Source of the DNA: an uncultured Collinsella sp.
GTDB lineage: Bacteria > Actinomycetota > Coriobacteriia > Coriobacteriales > Coriobacteriaceae
Assembly: GCA_900757705.1 (NCBI GenBank)
Contig: CAAEOW010000009.1
Location: 1 to 28,052, forward strand
Length of the DNA: 28,052 bases
Direction: 5' to 3'
Under the pieces are notes generated by a model that had not been told where the DNA came from, did not search any database, and saw nothing but the letters and a program-made list of their open reading frames with translations. How positions within the stretch are numbered: position 1 is the stretch's first letter; each line of letters begins with the position of its first letter. Both the position numbers and the translations under genes were made by a program. Of this stretch, positions 14,426 to 21,725 are shown piece by piece.

Positions 14426-15259
14426 ATGGAAAACGAGAACATCACCGCCGTCGCCGAGGGCAAGCCCTCCGGCTACAAGGTCACCAAGAAGGACCTGCGC
14501 AACGCGAACTGGCGCTGGCTCATGAGCGTGTGCACCTTCAACTACCAGACCCAGCAGGGCGCCTCAGTCGCCTACGCCCTCTCGCCGGTCCTGAGGAAGA
14601 TCTACACGAACGACGAGGACTATAAGCAAGCGCTCAACAACCACTTCCGCTACTACAACACCCAGCCTTGGCTCGCCGCCATCATCCTTGGCGCCTGCGT
14701 GGCCATGGAGGAGCGCGACGGCCTAGCGGCGGCGGACGCCGTCCAAGACCTGAAGATCGGCACCATGGGACCGCTCGCCGGCGTCGGCGACTCCCTGCTC
14801 ATGACCATGATCCCGACCATCATGGGCTCCATCGCCGCCTACATGGCCATCGAGGGCAACCCCGTGGGAGCCGGCATCTGGTTCGCGCTCATCCTGGCCA
14901 TCTTCTGGGTCCGCATGCACGCCCTCGAGTTCGGCTACAAGCAGGGCGTGAAGCTCGTCACCGACTTCAGCGAGAAGCTTCCCAACCTCACTGCCGCCGC
15001 CTCCGTGCTCGGCCTCACCGTGGTCGGCTGCCTCATCGCCTCGGTCATCGGCGTCACCTGCCCGATTAGCTTCAGCTTCGGCGACGTCGCGATGGAGATT
15101 CAGCCGCTGCTCGACAAGATCCTGCCTGCCATGATCCCCGCCGCCATCACGGGAAGCGCGTATTACCTTCTTACCAAGAAGAACGCGAGCATGACGGCCC
15201 TCATCCTCGTGGTGATCGTCCTCGCGATGGTCGCCTCCGCCGCCGGCATCCTCGCCTAG
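14426..15259 (+). CDS. PTS system mannose-family EIID component
   Basis: A 277-residue EIID. It has the characteristic soluble N-terminal part (NWRWLMSVCTFNYQTQQG, then LRKIY and LNNHFRYYNTQPWLAA), the motif KIGTMGPLAGVGDSLLMTMI at about 110-129, and C-terminal membrane helices. It partners EIIC in the membrane. It starts two bases after the EIIC stop. EIIA follows after 26 bases. Confidence 0.95.
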   Translation: MENENITAVAEGKPSGYKVTKKDLRNANWRWLMSVCTFNYQTQQGASVAYALSPVLRKIYTNDEDYKQALNNHFRYYNTQPWLAAIILGACVAMEERDGLAAADAVQDLKIGTMGPLAGVGDSLLMTMIPTIMGSIAAYMAIEGNPVGAGIWFALILAIFWVRMHALEFGYKQGVKLVTDFSEKLPNLTAAASVLGLTVVGCLIASVIGVTCPISFSFGDVAMEIQPLLDKILPAMIPAAITGSAYYLLTKKNASMTALILVVIVLAMVASAAGILA

Positions 15260-15285
15260 CTTCGACCCAAGAGATTGGTGAATCA

Positions 15286-15684
15286 ATGAGAAAGATAGTT
15301 GTGGCGAGCCATTCCCTTCTCGCCCAGGGCTTCAAGGACACCCTCGAGTTCCTTACGGGTAAGGGCGACGCCGTCAACGCCGTGTGCGCCTACGTGAACG
15401 ACAACGGCGAGGGGCTCGACGCGGCGGTCGAGGCGGCTCTTTCGGGCACTGACGAGGTCGTCGTCCTCACCGACGCGTACGGCGGCAGCGTGAACCAGCG
15501 CTTTTCCCGCTTCGCCTCCGACCGGATCCACGTGATCGCGGGTGTCAACCTCCCGCTCGCCATGACGGTCGCGCTCGCGCGCCCCGACGAGAAACTCGAC
15601 TTCGACGCCCTCGTCAACGAGGCGCGCCAGCAGATCATCTACGTGAACGGTGCCAGTTCCGCCGAGTGCGACGACGACGAATAG
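15286..15684 (+). CDS. PTS system mannose-family EIIA component
   Basis: A 132-residue EIIA-Man domain protein. IVVASHSLLAQGFKDTLE at 4-21 holds H9, the histidine phosphorylated by HPr. LTDAYGGSVNQRF and the INGVNLPLA-type segment (VIAGVNLPLAM here) are family marks. Here EIIA is a separate gene placed after EIID rather than fused to EIIB. The C-terminus is acidic. It is 12 bases from the GH172 gene. Confidence 0.93.
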   Translation: MRKIVVASHSLLAQGFKDTLEFLTGKGDAVNAVCAYVNDNGEGLDAAVEAALSGTDEVVVLTDAYGGSVNQRFSRFASDRIHVIAGVNLPLAMTVALARPDEKLDFDALVNEARQQIIYVNGASSAECDDDE

Positions 15685-15696
15685 AGGAGGTCGACG

Positions 15697-16821
15697 ATGA
15701 GAGAGTTCCTTAAGGACGTGTGGATGCACGGCGGTGAGGAAAGCCGCGCCATCACCCCCGAGAACATCACGGGCGAGAAGGGCCGCGCCGCCATGTCGGC
15801 CAGCCACCTCGGCGTCGGCCGCAAGGGCTCGTGCTGCGTGCCCCTTGAGTCCGGCGAGACCATCACGCTCGCGGACATCGAGGGCCCCGGCATCATCCGC
15901 CACATCTGGATGACCGTCCCCGACAAGACCGCCGCCGGCAGCTTCGTCATGCGTGACCTCGTGCTGCGCTTCTACTGGGACGACGAGGAGACCCCCTCGG
16001 TCGAGTGCCCTGTCGGCGACTTCTTCTGCAACGGCTTCGGTGAGCGCGCCATCGTCAACTCGATGCCCATCTGCGTGAACCCGACGGGCGGCATGAACTG
16101 CTACTTCGAGATGCCCTTCAGGAAGCGCGCCAAGGTCACGCTTACGAGCGAGCACCCCGGGTTCATTAAGTACATCTTCTACACGTTCAACTACGCGCTC
16201 ACCGACGTGCCGGACGACGCCATGTACTTCCACGCCCGCTTTAACCGCGAGCGCAGCACCCGCAGGGGCGTCGACTACACCGTGCTCGACGGCGTGCGCG
16301 GCAAGGGCTACTACGTCGGCACCTACATGGCCCTGTGCGCCCTGGAGCGCTATTGGTGGGGCGAGGGCGAGATGAAGTTCTTCCTCGACGGCGACGAGGA
16401 GTTCCCCACGGTCACCTCGACGGGAGCCGAGGACTACTTCGGCGGTGCCTGGGCCTTCCTCGACAGGCCGCCCCACGCGCTGCCCGAGGCGCAGTGCTTC
16501 AACACGCTGTTCGCCGGCTACCCGTACCGCTCGACGCGCGACGCCACGCGCGACCGCTTCAGCGCGGGCAAGCCGAACCCGAATCCGATGCTCGCGACTA
16601 ACGACGACGCGCTGCCCAGGCACGGCCTCTACAGGTGGCACCTTCCCGACCCGATCTCGTTCAAGGAGGACCTGCGCGTGACGTTCCAGGACCTCGGCAA
16701 CGACGACATCAAGCTCTACGAGCGCGAGGACGACATCTCCACCGTCGCCTACTGGTACCAAAGCGAGCCGCACGCCGTGCTCGCCCCGTTTGCCGCAAGG
16801 CAGGACCGCGTGCCCAGGTAG
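15697..16821 (+). CDS. DUF2961 / GH172-family glycoside hydrolase
   Basis: A 374-residue cytosolic protein without a signal peptide, matching DUF2961, now family GH172. GRKGSCCVPLESGETITLAD, GPGIIRHIWMTVPD and RFYWDDEETPSVECPVGDFF are typical of the first jelly-roll. The second half has WWGEGEMKFFLDGDEEFP (220-237) and STGAEDYFGGAW, with E245 and the acidic group at 223-225 the best candidates for the catalytic pair. Known GH172 members act on alpha-D-fructofuranosides (Bifidobacterium dentium difructose dianhydride I synthase/hydrolase) or on D-arabinofuranosides. Its position between a PTS and a fructokinase favours a fructose-containing substrate. GAGGAGGTCGACG precedes the ATG. Confidence 0.88.
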   Translation: MREFLKDVWMHGGEESRAITPENITGEKGRAAMSASHLGVGRKGSCCVPLESGETITLADIEGPGIIRHIWMTVPDKTAAGSFVMRDLVLRFYWDDEETPSVECPVGDFFCNGFGERAIVNSMPICVNPTGGMNCYFEMPFRKRAKVTLTSEHPGFIKYIFYTFNYALTDVPDDAMYFHARFNRERSTRRGVDYTVLDGVRGKGYYVGTYMALCALERYWWGEGEMKFFLDGDEEFPTVTSTGAEDYFGGAWAFLDRPPHALPEAQCFNTLFAGYPYRSTRDATRDRFSAGKPNPNPMLATNDDALPRHGLYRWHLPDPISFKEDLRVTFQDLGNDDIKLYEREDDISTVAYWYQSEPHAVLAPFAARQDRVPR

Positions 16822-16848
16822 GGTCGCCTCGAAACAAGCCAACGTTAT

Positions 16849-16886
16849 GGGCGCCCGCGGTTGACCATGACTGCGGGCGTCCCTTT
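16849..16886 (+). terminator. GC-rich hairpin between GH172 and the ROK kinase
   Basis: GGGCGCCCGC (16849-16858) pairs with GCGGGCGTCCC (16873-16883) with one bulged base, followed by only TTT. This may cause partial termination and so lower kinase expression relative to the PTS, or protect the upstream mRNA end. Confidence 0.45.
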
Positions 16887-16900
16887 GTAAGGAGGATCAC

Positions 16901-17785
16901 ATGAGCGAAAAGCAAATGAGGCTCGGCGCCCTCGAAGCCGGCGGGACCAAGATGGTCTGTGCCGTGGTGTCCGGCGACGGCGAGGTCCTCGACCGTATGG
17001 AGACCCCGACGCTTACGCCCGCCAAGACCGTCCCGCAGATGATCGAGTGGTTCACCGCCCGCGATGTGGACGCGTTGGGCATCGGCGCCTTCGGCCCGAC
17101 CTGCGTCGACCCCAACGACGAGCGCTACGGCTCCATCCTCCAGACGCCCAAGCTCGCGTGGCGAGGCCATGGTCTTCGCGCCGCGTTCGCCGACGCCCTC
17201 GGGATTCCGGTGGCCTACGACACGGACGTGAACGTTGCCTGCCTCGGCGAAGTGGTCTTCGGCTGCTGCAAGGGGCTCGAGGACGCCGTCTACGTGACCA
17301 TCGGCACCGGCGTGGGCGCGGGCGTCATGTGCGCGGGCAGACTCCTTCACGGCATGCTGCACCCCGAGGCCGGTCACATGCTGGTAAGGACCCGTCCCAC
17401 CGAGGAGGGACGCTGCGTCTGCCCGAGCCACGCGAGCTGTCTCGAGGGGCTCGCCTCCGGCCCCGCCATCGCCGCGCGCTGGGGAAAGCCCGCGGCCGAG
17501 CTCGCGGACAACGATGAGGTGTGGGCGCTCGAGGGGGATTATCTGGGGCAGATGTGCGCGAACCTCGTGCTCATGTACTCGCCTCGCCGCATCGTCCTCG
17601 GCGGCGGCGTGATGCACCAGGAGCAGCTCTACGGCATCGTCCGCAAGAAGACCCTCGAATATCTGGGTGGCTACATCCAGACCGCCGAGCTTAAGGACAT
17701 GGAGAGCTACATCTGCGCCCCGGGCTGCGGCGGCGACCAAGGAATCCTCGGCGCGGCCGAGCTGGCAAGAAGGGCGCTCGCGTAA
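16901..17785 (+). CDS. ROK-family fructokinase
   Basis: A 294-residue ROK sugar kinase closely resembling the B. subtilis fructokinase GmuE/YdhR. It has LEAGGTKMVCAV at 11-22 (phosphate loop), GIGAFGPTCVD, DTDVN with catalytic D109, TIGTGVGAG at 133-141, and a zinc-binding set H159, C172, C174, H177, C180 in the ROK cysteine region. ILGGGV is present near the end. The likely reaction is ATP plus D-fructose to fructose 6-phosphate in the cytosol. AAGGAGGATCAC precedes the ATG. As last gene of the PTS-GH172 operon it would handle the fructose half released unphosphorylated by the glycosidase. Confidence 0.88.
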   Translation: MSEKQMRLGALEAGGTKMVCAVVSGDGEVLDRMETPTLTPAKTVPQMIEWFTARDVDALGIGAFGPTCVDPNDERYGSILQTPKLAWRGHGLRAAFADALGIPVAYDTDVNVACLGEVVFGCCKGLEDAVYVTIGTGVGAGVMCAGRLLHGMLHPEAGHMLVRTRPTEEGRCVCPSHASCLEGLASGPAIAARWGKPAAELADNDEVWALEGDYLGQMCANLVLMYSPRRIVLGGGVMHQEQLYGIVRKKTLEYLGGYIQTAELKDMESYICAPGCGGDQGILGAAELARRALA

Positions 17786-17817
17786 CTTGCGCTCTCTCCG
17801 CCATACAACGCGTTAAG

Positions 17818-17867
17818 AAAAGACGAGCGCTTCTTGCCAATTGAGCGGCAAGAAGTGCTCGTCTTTT
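17818..17867 (+). terminator. Strong terminator at the end of the sugar operon
   Basis: AAAAGACGAGC (17818-17828) pairs with GCTCGTCTTTT (17857-17867), and CTTCTTGCC (17830-17838) with GGCAAGAAG (17847-17855). A and T tracts on both sides make it bidirectional, so it may also serve the minus-strand DegV remnant. Confidence 0.9.
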
Positions 17868-17900
17868 GCATTTGTTTTTGGGCAGGACGCCCCGCCTCCG

Positions 17901-18143
17901 CTAGAGTCCCTGGACCGCCACACCCACGAGGTTTGGACCGGTGTGGACAAGAAGCGCGGGGCTGATGTCGGAGCGGACGACCTCCACCGCGTTGGCCACG
18001 CGCTCGCACAGGGCCTGCTCCATGCGGTCGTAGAGGTCGGCGTGGGCCGAGGTGCGGCTCGCGGCAAAGCGCACCTCGGGGTGCTTCTCGACGATGGCGG
18101 CGATGAGCTTGGCCTCGGTGCGATGCGGTACTTGCACAGCCAT
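17901..18143 (-). pseudogene. C-terminal remnant of a DegV-family fatty-acid-binding protein
   Basis: An 80-codon frame on the minus strand ends SDISPALLVHTGPNLVGVAV, like the C-terminal end of DegV proteins (a conserved HTGPG strand that lines the lipid pocket), preceded by a helical stretch RTEAKLIAAIVEKHPEVRF. Full DegV proteins are about 280 residues with fatty-acid-binding Thr and Ser in the missing N-terminal domain. Upstream the frame is open only to about 18190, where the terminator stem lies. I see no start signal. It is probably a dead fragment. Confidence 0.55.
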
Positions 18144-18185
18144 TTCGTGTGCGCGAGGCTGTTGGCTTTCTGGGCCACAGCAATC

Positions 18186-18240
18186 ACCTTCCCCCTAGTA
18201 TGATGACCTGAACAATCCTCATGCTAGGGGGAAGGTTTTT
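18186..18240 (+). terminator. Very long hairpin with T tract (orphan terminator)
   Basis: ACCTTCCCCCTAG (18186-18198) pairs with CTAGGGGGAAGGT (18224-18236). The stem continues through a T-G wobble and ATGA/TCAT to 18 bp, and TTTTT follows. No plus-strand gene precedes it now, so the gene it served may be lost. Confidence 0.8.
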
Positions 18241-18262
18241 GTCGCGTAGCGGAAATTGGCCT

Positions 18263-18360
18263 CCACCCGCTGAGCGGGTGGCTTTCTATGCCGCGCGTGC
18301 CGCGCGGCACGGACTAAAGTCCATGAATAAAAACGAGGAAGGCCACGTCCGGCCTCCCTC
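18263..18360. repeat. Cluster of four consecutive GC-rich hairpins
   Basis: CCACCCGC/GCGGGTGG (18263-18270/18274-18281), TGCCGCGCG/CGCGCGGCA (18289-18297/18301-18309), GGAC/GTCC around TAAA (18311-18314/18319-18322), and GAGGAAGGCC/GGCCTCCCTC (18335-18344/18351-18360, one mismatch). Stacked hairpins with a TAAA-loop stem recall the ends of IS200/IS605-type elements, but no transposase or TnpB gene is nearby. Confidence 0.6.
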
Positions 18361-18433
18361 GCAAAGGGTCTCTGATTACTCCCACTCATTGGGGACAGAC
18401 TTAAATGAGTACTCTTGAAATGCCGGCGCCTGG

Positions 18434-18500
18434 GGACGTTCTTTTTCTGTCTGCAGTTTGGAACGTTCCTTTTCTGTCGGCAGTTTGGGACGGTCCTTAG
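18434..18500. repeat. Tandem ~27-nt direct repeat, two full copies and a partial third
   Basis: Units 18434-18459 and 18460-18486 share GGAMCGTTC, then TTTTCTGTC and GCAGTTT; a third copy starts at 18487 (GGGACGGTCCTT) and then diverges. No protein-like frame crosses it cleanly. A short frame ending LSFEF at 18559 follows and may be the tail of a lost gene. Confidence 0.6.
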
Positions 18501-18580
18501 AGCTGCAGCGCGCCATGAGCGACGAGGCGAAGCGGATCATCCTGTCTTTTGAGTTCTAAGCATAAGCCCCTGTCTCTGAG

Positions 18581-18720
18581 CAATGACCGGTTCGCATTTG
18601 TGCGTATTTGCGTGCGTGGGATTGCGTGAATATGCGTATAGATGCGCCGTTTTCGGGACAACAATGACCGTTTAGCGGTGAGATACGCAAAAACGCGCAC
18701 AGAAGCGCGTGTTTGTGCGA
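18581..18720. promoter_or_regulatory. Repeat-rich upstream region of the oxidoreductase gene
   Basis: CAATGACCGGTT (18581-18592) recurs with one change at 18662-18673. Between the two, TGCG occurs at 18601, 18609, 18613, 18623, 18633 and 18643, the last four exactly 10 bases apart. Further CGCA and TGCG words follow to 18719. This looks like a helically phased protein-binding region, perhaps for the DeoR-type regulator encoded downstream. Confidence 0.35.
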
Positions 18721-18769
18721 ATATAGAGCTGTCAGAAAGCAAGGCGTTCTATGACACAGGAGGCACATA

Positions 18770-19849
18770 ATGGCAGATTCCAAGCAGGCTCCGCTCGACG
18801 CCGCGGCAGCCGCCAAAGCAGCGTTCGCTTCGGTCCAGGACAAGCCGTTCCCCGACGATATTTTTACGGCTCCCGAGCTCCATTGGGCCGTCATCGGTTG
18901 CGGCGTTATCGCCAACCAGATGGCCCAGTCTCTCGCTCTTGCCGACCGCAAGCTTGCGGGCGTCGCCAACCGTACGCTGTCCAAGGCTCAGGCTTTTGCC
19001 GAGCAGTATGGCATCGAGAAGGGCTACGACACGGTTGAGGACCTCTACGCCGATCCTGGCATCGACGCCGTCTACATCACTACCCCGCACAACACTCATA
19101 TCACCTATCTGCGCGCTGCCCTGGCAGCCGGCAAGCACGTGCTCTGCGAGAAGGCCATTACCCTCAATTCCGCTGAACTCGATGAGGCCCGTGCCATTGC
19201 CGCCGAGCACAACGTTGTCCTTATGGACGCTACCACGGTGCTTCATATGCCCTTGTATCAGGAGCTGCGTCGTCGCATGGATGCCGGCGAGTTCGGCCGC
19301 ATGAACCTCGCTCAGCTCAACTTTGGTAGCTACAAGGAGTACGGCGACCTGACCAACCGTTTCTACAATCGCAACCTTGCCGGCGGTGCCATGCTCGATA
19401 TTGGCGTGTATGCCCTTTCGGTCATGCGCCTGTTTATGGCCAGCCAGCCAACCGAAGTTGTTTCGCTCGGCAACACCTGCGAGACTGGTGTCGATGTCGC
19501 GGGCGGCATTGTCTGCCGAAACGCCGAGCAGCAGCTGGGCGTCGTGAGTCTTACGCTCCACTCCAAGCAGCCCAAGCGCTCGATTATTAGCTTCGATAGG
19601 TGCTATATCGAGGTCAACGAATATCCGCGTGCCGATCATGCGACGATCGTGTGGACTGCGGACGGTCATCGCGAGGAGGTCGCCGCGGGCACCGAGGCTT
19701 ACGCCCTATGCTACGAGATGGCTGACCTCGAGAAGGCCGTCGCCGGCGATGATTCCAAGCGTGAGCTTCTGGATTATGCTTCTGATGTTATGGAGCTGAT
19801 GACCAAGCTCCGTGCCGATTGGGGAGTCGTCTACCCCGAGGAGGAGTAA
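18770..19849 (+). CDS. Gfo/Idh/MocA-family NAD(P)-dependent oxidoreductase
   Basis: A 359-residue cytosolic enzyme. The Rossmann nucleotide-binding turn is GCGVIA at 43-48. CEKAI at 126-130 provides the conserved Lys128 (EKP motif, here EKA). The C-terminal substrate domain contains FYNRNLAGGAMLDIGVYAL, where D and the following residues usually bind the sugar. It resembles dehydrogenases acting on sugars, inositols or trans-dihydrodiols; the substrate is not evident. CAGGAGGCACATA precedes the ATG. The DeoR-type regulator gene begins three bases after its stop, so the two form an operon, and the upstream region carries repeated words that may be its operators. Confidence 0.9.
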   Translation: MADSKQAPLDAAAAAKAAFASVQDKPFPDDIFTAPELHWAVIGCGVIANQMAQSLALADRKLAGVANRTLSKAQAFAEQYGIEKGYDTVEDLYADPGIDAVYITTPHNTHITYLRAALAAGKHVLCEKAITLNSAELDEARAIAAEHNVVLMDATTVLHMPLYQELRRRMDAGEFGRMNLAQLNFGSYKEYGDLTNRFYNRNLAGGAMLDIGVYALSVMRLFMASQPTEVVSLGNTCETGVDVAGGIVCRNAEQQLGVVSLTLHSKQPKRSIISFDRCYIEVNEYPRADHATIVWTADGHREEVAAGTEAYALCYEMADLEKAVAGDDSKRELLDYASDVMELMTKLRADWGVVYPEEE

Positions 19850-19852
19850 GCG

Positions 19853-20599
19853 ATGCTCGCGGAAGATAGACTCAATGCGATCGTCTCGATGGTGCAACAG
19901 GCTGGCTCAGTAACGGTGCCAGAGCTTGCCGATGCCCTGGGTGTGACGGCTTCTACCATTCGACGCGACCTGCAGACACTTGACCGAGCGCACCGCATCG
20001 CCAAGGTGCACGGCGGCGCGACAAGCCTTGAGCGCGCGCACGTGACGCGCGACCTAACGCTTAATGAGCGCAGCGATCTCCATAACGACGACAAGGAACG
20101 TATCTGCGCCCGTGCGGCGGCGCTGGTAGAGCCCGAGAGCTTTGTGTACATCGATTCGGGTTCGACGACGCTCAGGCTCATCGAGCATCTTCCGCATCTC
20201 GAAGGGGTCACCTATGTGACTGATTCCGTGCTCCATGCTCAGCATCTCGCTTTGCGCGGCATGCGTACCGTGGTGCTGGGCGGCGAGCTCAAACCCGAGA
20301 CCGAGGCGCTCGTTGGCCCCGATGCCTTGGCAACCTTAGATCGCTACAACTTCAACTGTGGCTTTTGGGGCTCTAATGGCATCGCCGCCGAGCAGGGCTT
20401 CACGGCGCCCGATATCGAGGAGGCCCAAGTAAAGCGCATCTCGATGCGTCATACGGCCAAACGCTTCGTAATCTCGGACGCCAGCAAATTTGGCATGGTG
20501 GCGCCCGTCAAGTTTGCGGACTTCCGCGACGCAACGATTATTACCGCAGGCGAGGTCCCCGCCAAGTACCGGGCAATGGACAACGTCATCACGGTCTAA
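19853..20599 (+). CDS. DeoR/GlpR-family transcriptional regulator
   Basis: A 248-residue DeoR-type repressor. The N-terminal HTH (about 6-57) includes VTVPELADALGVTASTIRRD and the family mark VHGGA at 52-56. The C-terminal sugar-phosphate sensor domain has DSGSTT at 101-106 and VVLGGELKPET. Such proteins respond to phosphorylated sugars. It is co-transcribed with the oxidoreductase and probably controls it. A terminator lies at 20693-20731. Confidence 0.93.
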   Translation: MLAEDRLNAIVSMVQQAGSVTVPELADALGVTASTIRRDLQTLDRAHRIAKVHGGATSLERAHVTRDLTLNERSDLHNDDKERICARAAALVEPESFVYIDSGSTTLRLIEHLPHLEGVTYVTDSVLHAQHLALRGMRTVVLGGELKPETEALVGPDALATLDRYNFNCGFWGSNGIAAEQGFTAPDIEEAQVKRISMRHTAKRFVISDASKFGMVAPVKFADFRDATIITAGEVPAKYRAMDNVITV

Positions 20600-20604
20600 C
20601 AGCA

Positions 20605-20660
20605 GGGGACGGGCTAAGGCCAAAACCACCACAAAGGTGCCTGTCCCCATTGTGGTGGTT
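20605..20660. repeat. Intergenic hairpin with overlapping complementary GGGGAC/GTCCCC words
   Basis: AACCACCACAA (20624-20634) pairs with TTGTGGTGGTT (20650-20660) around a 15-base loop. GGGGAC (20605-20610) is complementary to GTCCCC (20643-20648), which lies within that loop, so the two pairings cannot form together without a pseudoknot. No T tract follows. Confidence 0.6.
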
Positions 20661-20692
20661 AGTAACGAAAACCGAGTAGTTTTCTCAATAGA

Positions 20693-20731
20693 AAAGCGGC
20701 AACGTCCATCACGGGCGTCGCCGCTTTCGTT
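20693..20731 (+). terminator. Terminator of the oxidoreductase/DeoR operon
   Basis: AAAGCGGC (20693-20700) pairs with GCCGCTTT (20720-20727), with an imperfect inner stem ACG.TCC/GGGCGT. The tail is CGTT, so the T tract is short. Confidence 0.6.
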
Positions 20732-20743
20732 GTCTGCCGGTTT

Positions 20744-20961
20744 GTCTAAGTCTGTAACAACTGGACCGCTTAAAGTGGGCTAGGTGTTACTGATTGAAAT
20801 ACTTCCGAATTGCGCCGTTCCTTTGTCTCAATCTGTAACATTTGGGATCGATTTTGCCGAGTTATTGTTACAGATTGAGATTTTCCCTTGAGGGGGATTC
20901 GAATGTCTCGATCTGTAACAGATAGACCGGAAAATGGGCTCTAACTGTTACAGATCGAGAC
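20744..20961. repeat. Array of three tandem palindromic units, period about 80 bp, with covarying arms
   Basis: Unit 1 is 20744-20802, unit 2 20825-20881, unit 3 20905-20961. Each has an outer arm built on GTCTCRATCTGTAACA and its reverse complement about 25 bases later. Unit 3 is perfect over 17 bp (20905-20921 with 20945-20961), unit 2 over 15 bp (20826-20840 with 20866-20880), and unit 1 is degenerate. Where unit 2 has A-T, unit 3 has G-C on both arms, a compensated change. The inner segments of units 1 and 3 also share GACCG...GGGCT. It lies between convergent genes and has no coding frame. Function unknown. Confidence 0.95.
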
Positions 20962-21050
20962 GTTTTGGGACCGCGGCTGAGTCATCGTGGCGGCATGACG
21001 TTTGACCAGATAAAACCTGTCAAAATAAACCTGTCCCTTTTTGGCAGGAT

Positions 21051-21710
21051 TTAGGGCTCCCAGGGGCAGGGGGCTTCGATGTGGATGTGCTCGCCGGTTA
21101 CGGGATGCGTGAAGGATACGCTGTGGGCGTGGAGCATCAGGCCGCAGGGACGCGGCGTTCCGTACAGGTCGTCGCCAATCAAGGGATGATGCTCGCTTGC
21201 CAGGTGCACGCGGATCTGGTGCTTGCGGCCGGTGAGCAGCTCGACATCAATATACGAGCGCGTAGGCAGGCCACGGCGGCTCTTAAGGCGCTTGAGTACC
21301 TTGACGCGCGTCTGAGACGGCTTGCCGCTGGCGCCAACGCGCATCTTGCGGCTATCGTGGCGGTCGCGGGCGATAGGCTTGTCGATGAGCTTCTCGTTCC
21401 AGTCGATTTTGCCCTCGGCGAGCGCTAGGTAGTGCTTTTCGAACGCGTGGTCGATAATCATCTGGTCAAAGGCGGGCTGCGTCTGCTTGTCGAGTGAGAA
21501 CAGCACCACGCCGGTGGTGTCGCGGTCCAAGCGGTTGAGCGGCTGCATGTCGGTCGCGGCAAAGCCGTCGCCCATCGCCAGCAGCAGGTCGCTGGCGTAG
21601 TCGGTGAGCGTGCGCTCGCCGGTGCCGTCGCCGTGGACGATCATGCCGGCGGGCTTGTCGATGGCCATGAGCCAGGCGTCGCAGTAGAGGACTTGAGGTT
21701 CTTCGTTCAC
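21051..21710 (-). CDS. RluA-family pseudouridine synthase
   Basis: A 219-residue RNA-modifying enzyme that isomerises uridine to pseudouridine in rRNA or tRNA. The catalytic motif NRLDRDTTG at 59-67 contains the nucleophile D62 (usual form HRLDRDTSG; His is Asn here). LTGRKHQIRVHLA and GDDLYG are the later conserved blocks. There is no N-terminal S4 domain, so it resembles RluA/TruC more than RluC/RluD; the target base cannot be named. It starts 15 bases after the stop of the U32 gene on the same strand and is likely co-transcribed with it, which would join two rRNA-modification functions. Confidence 0.92.
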   Translation of the reverse strand: MNEEPQVLYCDAWLMAIDKPAGMIVHGDGTGERTLTDYASDLLLAMGDGFAATDMQPLNRLDRDTTGVVLFSLDKQTQPAFDQMIIDHAFEKHYLALAEGKIDWNEKLIDKPIARDRHDSRKMRVGASGKPSQTRVKVLKRLKSRRGLPTRSYIDVELLTGRKHQIRVHLASEHHPLIGDDLYGTPRPCGLMLHAHSVSFTHPVTGEHIHIEAPCPWEP

Positions 21711-21725
21711 GTGTAAGCCTTTCGG

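Noticed and set aside
15283..16842. 519-codon minus-strand frame across the EIIA and GH172 genes
   Set aside because: A composition shadow of high-GC coding DNA; the plus-strand genes have clear family motifs and ribosome binding sites.
17841..18203. 120-codon plus-strand frame over the DegV remnant
   Set aside because: Antisense to a recognisable DegV C-terminus and starts within a terminator stem.
20744..20961. CRISPR array
   Set aside because: Units are palindromic with related inner segments; there are only three, with no unrelated spacers, and no cas genes nearby.
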